In this document: piece after piece, positions 1-9,539 of the stretch
Numbering within the stretch: the stretch's first letter is position 1
Layout of the letters: each line of letters starts with the position of its first letter
NCBI GenBank assembly: GCA_020851415.1
Contig: JADZCU010000004.1
Coordinates: 1-64,000 of the forward strand
Direction: 5' to 3'
Source of the DNA: Candidatus Peregrinibacteria bacterium
GTDB lineage: Bacteria; Patescibacteriota; Gracilibacteria; UBA1369
DNA length: 64,000 nucleotides
Position numbers and translations under genes: made by a program
Notes under the pieces: generated by a model
Database searches by the model: none
The model's input: only the letters and a program-made list of their open reading frames with translations
What the model was told of the DNA's origin: nothing

Positions 1-621
1 CATGCGGGTTTGCTTCGTGCGGAAGAGGGAATGTATCACCAATCACTTGAGGATATTGCGTTGATGCGTTCACTTCCGGATATGAAAGTGGTGTGTCCTG
101 CGGATGCGACTGAGACGAAAAAAGTTTTGGAAACGGTAATGATGGATTATGGACCAACGTATATTCGTTTGGTGAATGTGCCGTTGCCGGACTTGTATGA
201 TTCGCAGCACCAGTTTGTTTTTGGCCGCGGACATATTTATAAGCAGGGGACGGATGTGTGTATTTTTTCGTATGGGACGGCGCTGCATATGGCTCTTGAG
301 GCTGCGAGTGTTTTGGATCGTGACGGGATTTCGACTATGGTTGTGAATATGGCTTCGATTGCTCCAATTGATAAGGATTTGATCGAGGAATGTGCACGTC
401 AAATTTCACGGTTAGTGACGGTAGAAGATCATCAAACGGTTGGTGGACTTGGTTCTGCGGTTGCGGAAGTTTTGTCTGAGAGATACCCTGCAAAGCTTTT
501 ACGTCTGGGAATGGAAGGCTACGGTGAATCGGGCAAAGTAGACGACCTGTTTAAGAAATACCAGATGGACGGAGCGGGGATTGCGGAACGAGTACGAGTT
601 TGGGCGGCGGAGAAGGTGTAG
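1..621 (+). CDS. transketolase C-terminal part/subunit (5' truncated by window edge)
   Basis: ORF 10-621; RAEEGMYHQSLEDIALMRSLPDMKVVCPAD and C-terminal VEDHQTVGGLGSAVAEVL typical of transketolase C-terminal domain; open to the left edge. Confidence 0.9.
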   Translation, partial: HAGLLRAEEGMYHQSLEDIALMRSLPDMKVVCPADATETKKVLETVMMDYGPTYIRLVNVPLPDLYDSQHQFVFGRGHIYKQGTDVCIFSYGTALHMALEAASVLDRDGISTMVVNMASIAPIDKDLIEECARQISRLVTVEDHQTVGGLGSAVAEVLSERYPAKLLRLGMEGYGESGKVDDLFKKYQMDGAGIAERVRVWAAEKV

Positions 622-634
622 GGGGAAGTAAGGA

Positions 635-1480
635 CTAGAATATGATATTACCTGTTTCAGGGCTGTTGTTCTTTGGTAGTCTGTTTTTATTTACCTCAAA
701 ATTTTCTTTTTTGTTTAGCTGTTGAATAATAGGTTTCAAAGTTATGCTTTGAATTTCAGATCGTTTTTTTGGTGTTTTTGAAACTTTTAACTCCCCATTT
801 TTAAGCAAATCTTTATTTAATACTTTGTTTAAACCATCAGACACATCTTTAATATCTAGGCGTGCCTTGTATTTTTTGTTTAGTTCACGACGGATATATT
901 TTAAAACGGATGTGCTAGCTAGGATGCTAATTAAGTTGCTTTTGGAGGTGGCTTTTTTCTTTTTTGCACAATCTTCGAGTTTGCCACTTTTTAGGCTTTC
1001 TTTTGAGAGTAAACTGAGCGATTCCCATAATTTTTTTGGGTTGAATGTGGTTTCATCATCTACAAATTTAATAGAGAATATTTCTTCATGGGTTACGCCA
1101 TTGCTATTACTGAAGGTCAAATTATATAATTTCCATTCGATTCCATTGGTGAGCAAAACCCAATGGATACCTTTTGATTGAGCTGCGTAGCCTTCAGCTT
1201 GTTCAATATCTTTTTCGTTTAGTATTTTGTGGTTTGCCCGCTTAGCCTCAATGAGGTATTTAATTTTTTCACCTTGTTTAATAGCAAAATCGCAAAATCC
1301 ATATTTCATTAACACTTCTCTGGAGATTTCTCCCTTAAGTGGGTCGAAATTAAAGACTTCTTCGAAAAACTTCATAAGATACATAACTGTATCTGCTTCA
1401 TTTGCGTCGCTATCCCGCGCATCTTTAAAGATTTGAAAATATTTTTTGAGTTTTTTTGTGGTTGATCTGTCGAGCTTCAT
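635..1480 (-). CDS. stand-alone protein with type I restriction HsdR N-terminal-like (PD-(D/E)xK) nuclease domain
   Basis: GEISREVLMKYGFCDFAIKQGEKIKYLIEAKRANHKI...EQAEGYAAQSKGIHWVLLTNGIEWKLY matches HSDR_N style motif order; no helicase domain follows. Confidence 0.7.
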   Translation of the reverse strand: MKLDRSTTKKLKKYFQIFKDARDSDANEADTVMYLMKFFEEVFNFDPLKGEISREVLMKYGFCDFAIKQGEKIKYLIEAKRANHKILNEKDIEQAEGYAAQSKGIHWVLLTNGIEWKLYNLTFSNSNGVTHEEIFSIKFVDDETTFNPKKLWESLSLLSKESLKSGKLEDCAKKKKATSKSNLISILASTSVLKYIRRELNKKYKARLDIKDVSDGLNKVLNKDLLKNGELKVSKTPKKRSEIQSITLKPIIQQLNKKENFEVNKNRLPKNNSPETGNIIF

Positions 1481-1600
1481 AGGAAGATGTTTTACAGATG
1501 TTTTTTTGATAATCTATATATTATAAGTCATTTTCCCGTATTGGTCAATTTTAGCCTTATGACATGTGTGTGAGTATTCTGATAGGTCTCGTAACTGGTA

Positions 1601-1620
1601 AAGTCTGCCCGGGCAGACTT
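1601..1620. repeat. perfect 20-bp palindrome AAGTCTGCCCGGGCAGACTT
   Basis: read directly; core 18 bp recurs at 2450-2467. Confidence 0.95.
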
Positions 1621-1765
1621 CGGGGGGGTGTTATGGGTGTCGTTTTTCGATGGGTATTTTGACATATCTGTTTATTAAATACGAATGGTGATTGCTGATT
1701 TTGCCTTCTGTAAGCTGTAAAACTGTGTTTGTTTTGGCACATTTGACAGTGTTTTTCAATATGGA

Positions 1766-2983
1766 GTGCTGGATTTTTGGCTTTTAAATGCTAGAATTCT
1801 TATATTCTATATTTTTATTTCTTTGATGATTATGGAGGTTAAAGTTGAACAAATTGGTGAAATTGGTGAGCAGAAAATTTTGCTGAATGGGGTCGGAGTT
1901 TTAAATAAAATGCGTTCATTCAACAAAAAATTGTCTGTTGAAGATCAAAAACTTTATGAGCTTTGTAAAAAATTTGGGTCGCAGGCTTTGTCAGCCCGTA
2001 GAAAGTTCGCGGGGCTTTTGCCGGAAGTGTTTAGGCGACGTCTCTATCAGAAAAAAGGATTCAAATCTATTTTTGAGTTTGCTGCTAAATTGGCAGGAAT
2101 GAGTCAGGATCAGGTTCGGGTTGTTTTGAATCTGGAGAAACGGTTTGAGGATAAGCCGGTGCTGAAAAGTTTGTTGGTGAATGGGGAGGCGAGTGTGAAT
2201 AAATTGGCGAGGGTGGTTTCGATTGCTACGGTGGAAAATCAGGAGGTGGTTGCGGATAAAATTTTGGTTTTGCCGAAGAGTGCGCTGGAGACTTGGGTGC
2301 GGGATGAGAGGGTTGCGCAATGCGCGGATGGCGCGGCTGTGAGTCAGAGTGATGGAAAATATGTGTCTGATGGTGTTGTGGATACTTGCCAGAAGGGGGG
2401 CGATTTTGAAAATCAAAACGGCTTGCAGGAGAGTATTTTTGGAGGGGTGAGTCTGCCCGGGCAGACTTTGCAAATGGAAGTTTTGCAACAGCCAAAATTA
2501 GAAATGAATTTGGATTCTGATGTTGTGAGGGAACTTAACGAGCTTCATTCAAAAGGGATCGATGTGAACGAACTTTTGCGAAAAATGTTGGATCAGCGAA
2601 AGGTGAATATTGCTCAAGAAAAAGAGAAAATATCGAAAGAAATACATGAGAAAATGAGCGTAAATGACAAAAATATTCCCAAGAATCTTTCTCAAAAAAA
2701 GCGGGAGACGAATCACGCCGCATCAGTCCATGCCCAAAATCCAAAAAGTACCAGCCGCTATATTCCTGTGCGGATTCAGAAGATTTTGAAAGCTGAATAT
2801 GGCGCAAAATGCTCAATCCATACCTGCAAGAAACCATCAAAACAGATTCACCACACCCAGAGATTTAGTCTTTCTCAAAATCATGATGCGAAATATTTGG
2901 CTCCGCTTTGTGCCGAGCACCACATTATTGCTCATAGTATTGATGTGAAGTTTTATAGAGCACGGCAAAAATTTACGGAGTAA
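1766..2983 (+). CDS. HNH endonuclease family protein
   Basis: C-terminal CSIHTCKKPSKQIHHTQRFSLSQNHDAKYLAPLCAEHHIIAH (HNH-like Cys/His motif); likely start at an internal ATG (MEVKVEQIG). Confidence 0.7.
   Translation: MLDFWLLNARILIFYIFISLMIMEVKVEQIGEIGEQKILLNGVGVLNKMRSFNKKLSVEDQKLYELCKKFGSQALSARRKFAGLLPEVFRRRLYQKKGFKSIFEFAAKLAGMSQDQVRVVLNLEKRFEDKPVLKSLLVNGEASVNKLARVVSIATVENQEVVADKILVLPKSALETWVRDERVAQCADGAAVSQSDGKYVSDGVVDTCQKGGDFENQNGLQESIFGGVSLPGQTLQMEVLQQPKLEMNLDSDVVRELNELHSKGIDVNELLRKMLDQRKVNIAQEKEKISKEIHEKMSVNDKNIPKNLSQKKRETNHAASVHAQNPKSTSRYIPVRIQKILKAEYGAKCSIHTCKKPSKQIHHTQRFSLSQNHDAKYLAPLCAEHHIIAHSIDVKFYRARQKFTE
2450..2467. repeat. perfect 18-bp palindrome AGTCTGCCCGGGCAGACT inside HNH ORF (encodes SLPGQT)
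   Basis: read directly; in frame with the 1766-2983 ORF. Confidence 0.95.
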
Positions 2984-3010
2984 GAGGCAAGTGTTCCTTA
3001 GTTCCTCTGG

Positions 3011-3052
3011 GTTGTGGAACGAGCGATTGTTTGGGCTGTGGAGAAGGTGTAG
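3011..3052 (+). repeat. diverged copy of the transketolase 3' coding tail (VVERAIVWAVEKV-stop versus IAERVRVWAAEKV-stop)
   Basis: 33/41 nt identical to 581-621 by hand alignment, same stop codon. Confidence 0.75.
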
Positions 3053-3128
3053 GTTGCCAGCTTTACATAAATAAACAAGAGATAACGCTATTTTCGTTAG
3101 ATATTCTAGAGTTAAACATTGATTATCT

Positions 3129-3746
3129 CTATTTTGGCCGTGGAAGAGACCAGTTGTAGTGGATGCCCAGCATGCGGACTACGAAAACTGTGAGGGCGGT
3201 GGCGATGATGAGTATTTCTTGATTTACCTGGTAGTAGGAGAGTGCGAGGTAGAAAAGGCCGCCAATTAAACAGGCGGATGCGTAGAACTCTTTGCGGAAG
3301 ATGAGGGGGATTTCTGCACTGAGGACGTCGCGGATGACGCCGCCGAAGCTGGCTGTGATTATGCCGAGGAGTAAGCTTGCCCATATTGGCAGGCCTTTTC
3401 CCAGTGCGATGGTCATGCCAAGGCTCATGAAAAGTCCAAGACCCACCGCATCAAAAATGATGATTGGTTTGTTGAGTTTTTTGAGTAAACGATGGAAGAA
3501 GAAAACTATAAGTGTTGCTGCGATGCAGGCGATTAGATAGTTTGGGTTTCGGAGAAAGGGGATTGGGGTGTCTCCGATTAGGATTGAACGAAGTGTGCCT
3601 CCGCCTACGGCTGTAACAACGGCTAATACTAGCATACCCAAGATGTCCATTTTCTTTTGAATTGCGACCAGGGCTCCGGAAATTGCGAATACGAAAACAC
3701 CGAGGATGTCGACGAGTTGTATGAGGTCTTGGAGGGACATGTGCAA
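3129..3746 (-). CDS. trimeric intracellular cation channel (TRIC/UPF0126) family membrane protein
   Basis: FAISGALVAIQKKMDILGMLVLAVVTAVGGGTLRSILIGDTPIPFLRNPNYL and second repeat GGVIRDVL typical of UPF0126. Confidence 0.9.
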   Translation of the reverse strand: MHMSLQDLIQLVDILGVFVFAISGALVAIQKKMDILGMLVLAVVTAVGGGTLRSILIGDTPIPFLRNPNYLIACIAATLIVFFFHRLLKKLNKPIIIFDAVGLGLFMSLGMTIALGKGLPIWASLLLGIITASFGGVIRDVLSAEIPLIFRKEFYASACLIGGLFYLALSYYQVNQEILIIATALTVFVVRMLGIHYNWSLPRPK

Positions 3747-3750
3747 ATAT

Positions 3751-6129
3751 TTATTTCCATTGCCAATTATCTACTTCCGGGTTGTCTTTGCCGAATTTGT
3801 GGATGTAGATTTCGTGGTCGGCGATGATTTTTTCGAAATGTTTGATGAGGGCCGGTGCTTTTTTGGCGATGGCTGAGTTTGTTTTTGCGGCTTTTTCGAT
3901 GGCTTCCATGGCCAAGTGATAGCGGCTGGCTTTGTTTAAGACCATCATTTCGAAAGGTGTTGTTGTGGTGCCTTCTTCGTTGTAACCGTGAATAGAGAAT
4001 CTTTCGGCGTGCTTGTGGCCGAAGATGAGTTTTTTGATAACTCCGGTGTAGCCGTGGAAGTTGTAGATAATTGGTTTATCCGTGGTGAAGATTTCTTCGA
4101 ACTTTTCGTTGCCAATTCCCAGTGGGTGGCGTTCGTCACCGATGCCAAGTGCCGTGAGTTCTGAAACATTTACAAAGCGGGTTTTGAGCTCAGGGATTAC
4201 TTCTTTTAAGAGTTGGATGGCTGCCATGCTTTCTTGTACCAAGGCGTCGCCCGTTGCAGCCATAACAATATCTGGATCTTTGGTTCCTGCGGGGTCAACC
4301 CATTTCCAAACTCCAATACCGGTTTTGAGTTCTTCACGGGCTTCTTCTAAGGTGAGCCATTGTGGCAGTGGATTTTTTCCTGCGACGATGACGTTAATTC
4401 CGTTAGTGCGTTTGAGACAGTCTTCCATAATTACCAGCATGCTGTTGGCATCGGCAGGGAAGTAGACACTGCAGAAATTGCCGTGTTTTTCCAAGACATT
4501 GCTGACAAAGCTTGGGTTCTGGTGCGAGAAACCGTTGTGTTCCTGACGCCAGCCAACGCTGGTGAGTAAGTAATTGAGTGAGGCAACCGGTTTTCTCCAT
4601 TTTACTTTTCCGGACTGTTTTAAGAATTTTGCATATTGGTCTACCATGCTGGCAACGATGGTTGCGAACGCTTCGTAGGTTACGAAAATTCCATGGCGGC
4701 CGGTGAGGAGGTATCCTTGTAACCAGCCTTGAAGGTTGTGTTCGGAAAGGACTTCCATCACACGTCCGTTTGGTCCGACGTTTTCGTCATATGGGTGAAC
4801 CGGCCACATGTAGGCGCGATCTGTTACCTGGAAAAGATCCATGAATTTGTTGGATTCTGTTTCGTCCGGACACATGAAACGGAAATTTTTTGGATTGAGT
4901 TTGATAACGTCGCGGAGCATTTTTGCGCTGACTGCTGTGTTGCTGCCCATGGTTGCCGGGCCGCGTTTTTTGAGAGCCACTGCATAGTTTTTGAGCGGTG
5001 GAAGTTTGAGTGCTTTGAGCATTTCTCCTCCGTTGGCGTGTTTATTTTTGCCCATGCGGAGTGAGCCTTTTGGAACGTACTTGAGTACTTCGGGGAGTGG
5101 TTGGCCTTTGGCGTCGACCAATTCGTTGAAGCGGTAACTTTCCAGCCAGTGTTTGATGAGTTGGAAGTGTCCTGGATTTGTACGAGGATCGTTGATAGGG
5201 ATGCCGTGGGAATGGTACAGGCCTGCGACTTTGTGGCCGTCGGCTTTTTCAATGCCGGTGTCACCTTTTGGTGAACGAAGGACGATCATTGGCCAACGAG
5301 CTTTGAGATATGGTTTTTTTGATGAGCGTGCTTTCTTTTGGATAGCGCGGATGCGTTTGTAGGCGGCTTCGAGTGCTGAATTCATATCGGCATGAGCTTT
5401 TGCAGATGTGATGTGTTCACAACTGACGATCATTGGTTCGTAGCCGTAGCCTTTGAAGAGGTGCGTGAGTTCTTCATCACTCATGGTGGCGAAGATAGTT
5501 GGGCCGGTGATTTTGTAACCGTTGGCGTGAAGAATCGGGAGCACCGCACCGCTGGTTTTTGGGTTTAAGAATTTGTTGCCGTGCCATGCTGTGGCGAGCG
5601 GACCTGTTTCTGCTTCGCCGTCACCAACGACGCAAGTGACTATCAGCTCTGGATTATCCATCACGGCACCGAATGATGTTGCGAGGGAGTAACCGAGTTC
5701 GCCGCCTTCCAGGATTGCTCCTGGGGTTCCAGGGTTGGTGTGGCTTGGGAAGCCGCCCGGCCAACTGAACATGCGAATGAGTTCTGCTGTTCCTTTTTTA
5801 TCGCGCTTGAGCTGTGGATAGTATTCGGCGAGAGTGTTTTCTGCGAAGAGGTTGGCGATAACAGCAGGTGCGCCATGGCCTGGACCAGCGATGTACATCA
5901 TGCTGGGTTTATGTTTGCTGATGAGATAGTTTACGTGTGCGTAAATGAAACTGAGCCCGGGCACGGTTCCCCAATGTCCCAGGATTCTTTCTTTGATATG
6001 TTCCGGCTTGAGTTCATCTGTGAGCAGGCAGTTTTCTTTGAGATATAACTGCGCGGCGCCAATGTAGTTTACGTAACGGAGATATTTATCGAACCACGTG
6101 AGAACTGGTTTGGGTAATTTTTTTGCCAT
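3751..6129 (-). CDS. xfp: xylulose-5-phosphate/fructose-6-phosphate phosphoketolase
   Basis: YIGAAQLYLKEN...GHWGTVPGLSFIYAHVN...GPGHGAPA...SYPGGIPSH-like SWPGGFPSHTNPGTPGAILEGGELGYSLATSFGA; full length 792 aa. Confidence 0.97.
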   Translation of the reverse strand: MAKKLPKPVLTWFDKYLRYVNYIGAAQLYLKENCLLTDELKPEHIKERILGHWGTVPGLSFIYAHVNYLISKHKPSMMYIAGPGHGAPAVIANLFAENTLAEYYPQLKRDKKGTAELIRMFSWPGGFPSHTNPGTPGAILEGGELGYSLATSFGAVMDNPELIVTCVVGDGEAETGPLATAWHGNKFLNPKTSGAVLPILHANGYKITGPTIFATMSDEELTHLFKGYGYEPMIVSCEHITSAKAHADMNSALEAAYKRIRAIQKKARSSKKPYLKARWPMIVLRSPKGDTGIEKADGHKVAGLYHSHGIPINDPRTNPGHFQLIKHWLESYRFNELVDAKGQPLPEVLKYVPKGSLRMGKNKHANGGEMLKALKLPPLKNYAVALKKRGPATMGSNTAVSAKMLRDVIKLNPKNFRFMCPDETESNKFMDLFQVTDRAYMWPVHPYDENVGPNGRVMEVLSEHNLQGWLQGYLLTGRHGIFVTYEAFATIVASMVDQYAKFLKQSGKVKWRKPVASLNYLLTSVGWRQEHNGFSHQNPSFVSNVLEKHGNFCSVYFPADANSMLVIMEDCLKRTNGINVIVAGKNPLPQWLTLEEAREELKTGIGVWKWVDPAGTKDPDIVMAATGDALVQESMAAIQLLKEVIPELKTRFVNVSELTALGIGDERHPLGIGNEKFEEIFTTDKPIIYNFHGYTGVIKKLIFGHKHAERFSIHGYNEEGTTTTPFEMMVLNKASRYHLAMEAIEKAAKTNSAIAKKAPALIKHFEKIIADHEIYIHKFGKDNPEVDNWQWK

Positions 6130-6158
6130 AGGAATGGGTTTTAGAGTTTGTAATTTAT

Positions 6159-6812
6159 TTATGAAAGGAGGGTTGGAAATTTTTCCAATAACTCATGATA
6201 ATCTTGCACCACAATATCTGCTCCTGCTTGTTGTAACGCCTCTTTTGACTCTCCGGTTGTGACGGCAACGCAAAACATGTTTGCGGCTTTTGCGGCTTTT
6301 ACTCCGTTTAATGCGTCCTCGAAAACGATACAATTTTGTGGTTCTACGCTGAGTTCTTTTGCGGCAAGGAGGAAAAGATCCGGTGCGGGTTTGGTGTTTT
6401 TAACTTGTTCTTGTGTGACGATTTTCTTGAACCAGTGATCGCCGATTTGGGATCTTTCTAAAAGTTTTTTTGCTGCATCTTGTTTGTTTCCGGATGCGAT
6501 TGCGATTGGGAGTTTTTTTGTTTCCGCTTTTTTTAGTAGTTCGATAATGCCTGGTACTTGAGGTATTTCGGCTTCAGCGATAATTTCATCGTAGTATTTT
6601 TTCTTTTGATTGGCGCAGGCTGTGACCTCTTCTTCGGTTGGATTTTTGCCGTTTTCTTTGAAGACGGCTTCACAGGTTACTTTTGAGCGTTTGCCGGAAT
6701 ATTTTTTTTGGTCTTCTTCACGTGAGTAGGTGATGCCGTACTCTTTGAACGTTTTGATTAAAGCATCCGCATGAAAATGCTGGCTGATGATGAGTGTGCC
6801 GTCCATGTCCAT
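6159..6812 (-). CDS. HAD-superfamily hydrolase (beta-phosphoglucomutase/phosphatase-like)
   Basis: IKALIMDMDGTLI motif; IAIASGNKQDAAKKLL; CIVFEDALNGVKAAKAANM. ORF is open to 7034 but upstream part crosses a long hairpin and ndh; true start uncertain. Confidence 0.85.
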   Translation of the reverse strand: MDMDGTLIISQHFHADALIKTFKEYGITYSREEDQKKYSGKRSKVTCEAVFKENGKNPTEEEVTACANQKKKYYDEIIAEAEIPQVPGIIELLKKAETKKLPIAIASGNKQDAAKKLLERSQIGDHWFKKIVTQEQVKNTKPAPDLFLLAAKELSVEPQNCIVFEDALNGVKAAKAANMFCVAVTTGESKEALQQAGADIVVQDYHELLEKFPTLLS

Positions 6813-6826
6813 GATGAGAGCCTTAA

Positions 6827-6945
6827 TTTTACTGAAAAAGTGCCTCTTACTTCGTTGAAAACCAAAAAGCAGTTCACCGTATTTCCGAATACGGCTCACT
6901 TTACTTTTTGATTTTCGCCTCGTAATAGTCACTTTTTGAGTAAAA
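6827..6945. repeat. long imperfect hairpin H1 (~119 bp), between ndh-like and HAD genes
   Basis: arms TTTTACTgAAAAAGTG..CTTAC...CCGTATT / AATACGG...GTAATAG.CACTTTTTgAGTAAAA pair across a short TCCG loop. Confidence 0.85.
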
Positions 6946-6964
6946 TTAGTTTTTATTTTAATCT

Positions 6965-8248
6965 TTAATCGTTCTGCAAAAAAATGTTTTCCGTGTGCAT
7001 CCATTTTTTGATGGCTGCGCCAAACGGCATCCAACTGGCGAAATAATGAAAATCGACGTAACGGCGCATCATGTATGGAATGATGCCTGCGAAAGTCACC
7101 ATGCCGCGGCTGTAAACAAAATAGGTTCCACCAAGCGGGACGATGTATCCTTTGAAAACGGGATGATACTCTTTTTGTTTTTTGCCGATGATGTCTGCGT
7201 AGATGTTTTCACCGATAAGTCTTCCTTGTTGAATGGCGAGTTGAGCAATTTTTGGAACCAGGTTATGTCTTTTTGGGTCAAAAATTGTGGCGTTGTCTCC
7301 ACCTGCGTAGACTTTTGGATAGTGAGGACTTTCAAGTGTTGAATAGGTTTCAAGCCCTCCCGATTCGTGCAAAACCGGAAATGATTTGAGGAGGGGATTT
7401 ACCATGATTCCACCTGTCCAGACGAGCATGTCGGTGTGTATGTCAGGATGAGGGACGCCTTTTTTGTCGATGGTTTTGAGAGTTTTTCCGTTGTAGCCAC
7501 TGATGCGCGTGTTGGTTATTGGTTTGATCCTCAGCTGTTTGAAGCGTTTGATGGTAATGTCCGATACTTTTTTGCCCAATCCTACAAATTCATCACTTCC
7601 CTGGATGATGCTAATTTCTACATCTTTTTCAGGATTGAAATGGTATTTGTGGCCGAGCTTTTTGATGCATCCAACCAGTTCACAGGCAAATTCTGCACCG
7701 GTGTATCCACCACCGCCTACTGCAATGTGTACTTTGTGTGTATCTTTTTTCTCATATCGTTCGCGGAACATTTGATCCAGATGGCAGTTGATAGCTAAAG
7801 CATTTTCCACTGTTTTGAGTGGGAAAGAGTTTTCAGCCAGGCCTGGAATGTTGTAGTAGTTGGTGACACTTCCAAGAGCCATAACCAGATATTCGTAGGG
7901 GATTTCGCCGTATTTTGAAAGTGTGACGGTTTTGTTTTTTGGGTCGATGGATTTGGCTGTTGATTGAGCATGAACAACAGGTAAACCTTTGAGGGCGCGC
8001 TTCATGGTGATGGTGACGGCGTCCTGCAATTTGGTCTGGCAGGCTTGCGTCATCTTTTCATTGTAGGCGGTACTGATTTCGTACAGGTCGCCGTTGTAGA
8101 CGTGAATATTGCGGCGATCGACCAGAATGATCTGGTACTCTTTGTTGAAACGTAAGCGGCTGGCTAATTGTTTGGCTGCCCTGAGCCCGGTGAAGCCGGC
8201 ACCTAAAATTACGATGTTCTTTTTATTGGTCTTAATCTTGCTAAGCAT
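6965..8248 (-). CDS. FAD-dependent NAD(P)/H oxidoreductase (type II NADH dehydrogenase-like)
   Basis: NIVILGAGFTGLRAAKQLASR (dinucleotide-binding), VAVGGGGYTGAEFACEL, VYAGGDNATI; NDH-2 family layout. Confidence 0.9.
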   Translation of the reverse strand: MLSKIKTNKKNIVILGAGFTGLRAAKQLASRLRFNKEYQIILVDRRNIHVYNGDLYEISTAYNEKMTQACQTKLQDAVTITMKRALKGLPVVHAQSTAKSIDPKNKTVTLSKYGEIPYEYLVMALGSVTNYYNIPGLAENSFPLKTVENALAINCHLDQMFRERYEKKDTHKVHIAVGGGGYTGAEFACELVGCIKKLGHKYHFNPEKDVEISIIQGSDEFVGLGKKVSDITIKRFKQLRIKPITNTRISGYNGKTLKTIDKKGVPHPDIHTDMLVWTGGIMVNPLLKSFPVLHESGGLETYSTLESPHYPKVYAGGDNATIFDPKRHNLVPKIAQLAIQQGRLIGENIYADIIGKKQKEYHPVFKGYIVPLGGTYFVYSRGMVTFAGIIPYMMRRYVDFHYFASWMPFGAAIKKWMHTENIFLQND

Positions 8249-8567
8249 TTGGTGTTTTTTTATTTCTATATATCTCTTTGATTATAACACAAAAAGCCCA
8301 AATTGGGTATGGATGGTTTTTCAAAAATGGTTTCCACAGGCTGTATCTGCCGTGGGGTTGGTGGGGGTTTTCTGAGAGCGTTGAGGCGACGTCTTCTGAA
8401 AAATAACACAAAAAAAGAAGGGCTTATCCCTTCCATCTGTTTGGTTTATTTTTGAACGCCTCATTGCGAGTACTTGTTTCATCGCCGAGCGACGTTCCAC
8501 AGGTATTGTAGCAGGTTCACAGAAAAAGGCAAGGTTTTACTTCAGCACTTGATGAAAAAGCTGTGAC

Positions 8568-9530
8568 GTGGTTGAATACTTGCCAGATATGCAGCAGATG
8601 CCCCTCAAAATTTTTACTGGTTCTTCACATCCTGAATTGGCTCATGAAATAGCCAAAAATTTGCATGTGAAGGTGGATGATATGACGCTTACACGTTTTG
8701 CGTGTAATGAAATTTATGTGCGTCCGGAACAGACAGTTCGTGGGAGTGATGCTTATGTTATTCAAACTGCCACATCACGGGTGAATGAGGATTTTATGGA
8801 ACTGTTTATTATTTTGGATTCTTTGAAGCGGTCTTTTGCCGGTCGTATTCATGTGGTGATGCCCCATTTTGGGTATGCACGACAGGATCGCGTGGCTACT
8901 CCGCGTGAACCTATTTCGGCGAAATTGATGGCAAAATTGATTGCTTCAGCTGGTGCTGATCATGTGATTACGATGAATTTGCATTCAGATCAGGAGCAGG
9001 GATTTTTTGATTTTCCGGTTGATAATTTGAGTGCGAAGAAACTTTTTGTTGAGTATTTTGCCAAGAAAAAAATGAATAATATTGTGGTTGTTGCTCCAGA
9101 TACCGGTGCGGCAAAAACGGCAAAACGTTTTGCGGATGCTGTTGGTGGAGAGTTGGCTATTATTCACAAGGTTCGTACAGCGCATAATGTTTCCGAGGTT
9201 TCTCATGTTATTGGTGATGTTGCAGATAAGACCTGTATTATTTATGACGATTTGATTGATACCGCCGGAACTGTGGTGAATGCGAAAGAGGCACTGCTTC
9301 GAAAGGGTGCGAATGACAATGTGTATTTAGTGGCTACGCATCCGGTGTTTTCTGATCCTGCAGTGAGCAGGTTGAAGGCGGCGAAGTTTCAGGAGGTTGT
9401 GGTTATCAATACGATTCCACTTCCAAAGGAAAAGCAGTTTGAGGGATTGAAAGTGTTGTCAGCTGCGCCATTACTTGCCAAGACTATTTCCAATATTCAC
9501 AACGCGAAATCTGTTTCTTCTGTTTTTTAA
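8568..9530 (+). CDS. prs: ribose-phosphate pyrophosphokinase
   Basis: KIFTGSSHPELAHEIAKNL, YARQDR, IIYDDLIDTAGTVVNAKEALL (PRPP-binding loop); start may be a downstream ATG (8589/8598). Confidence 0.95.
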   Translation: MVEYLPDMQQMPLKIFTGSSHPELAHEIAKNLHVKVDDMTLTRFACNEIYVRPEQTVRGSDAYVIQTATSRVNEDFMELFIILDSLKRSFAGRIHVVMPHFGYARQDRVATPREPISAKLMAKLIASAGADHVITMNLHSDQEQGFFDFPVDNLSAKKLFVEYFAKKKMNNIVVVAPDTGAAKTAKRFADAVGGELAIIHKVRTAHNVSEVSHVIGDVADKTCIIYDDLIDTAGTVVNAKEALLRKGANDNVYLVATHPVFSDPAVSRLKAAKFQEVVVINTIPLPKEKQFEGLKVLSAAPLLAKTISNIHNAKSVSSVF

Positions 9531-9539
9531 TTTTTTGAC

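Noticed and set aside
6813-7034. N-terminal extension of the HAD ORF
   Set aside because: encoded by hairpin H1 and overlaps ndh 3' end; not homologous to HAD N-termini
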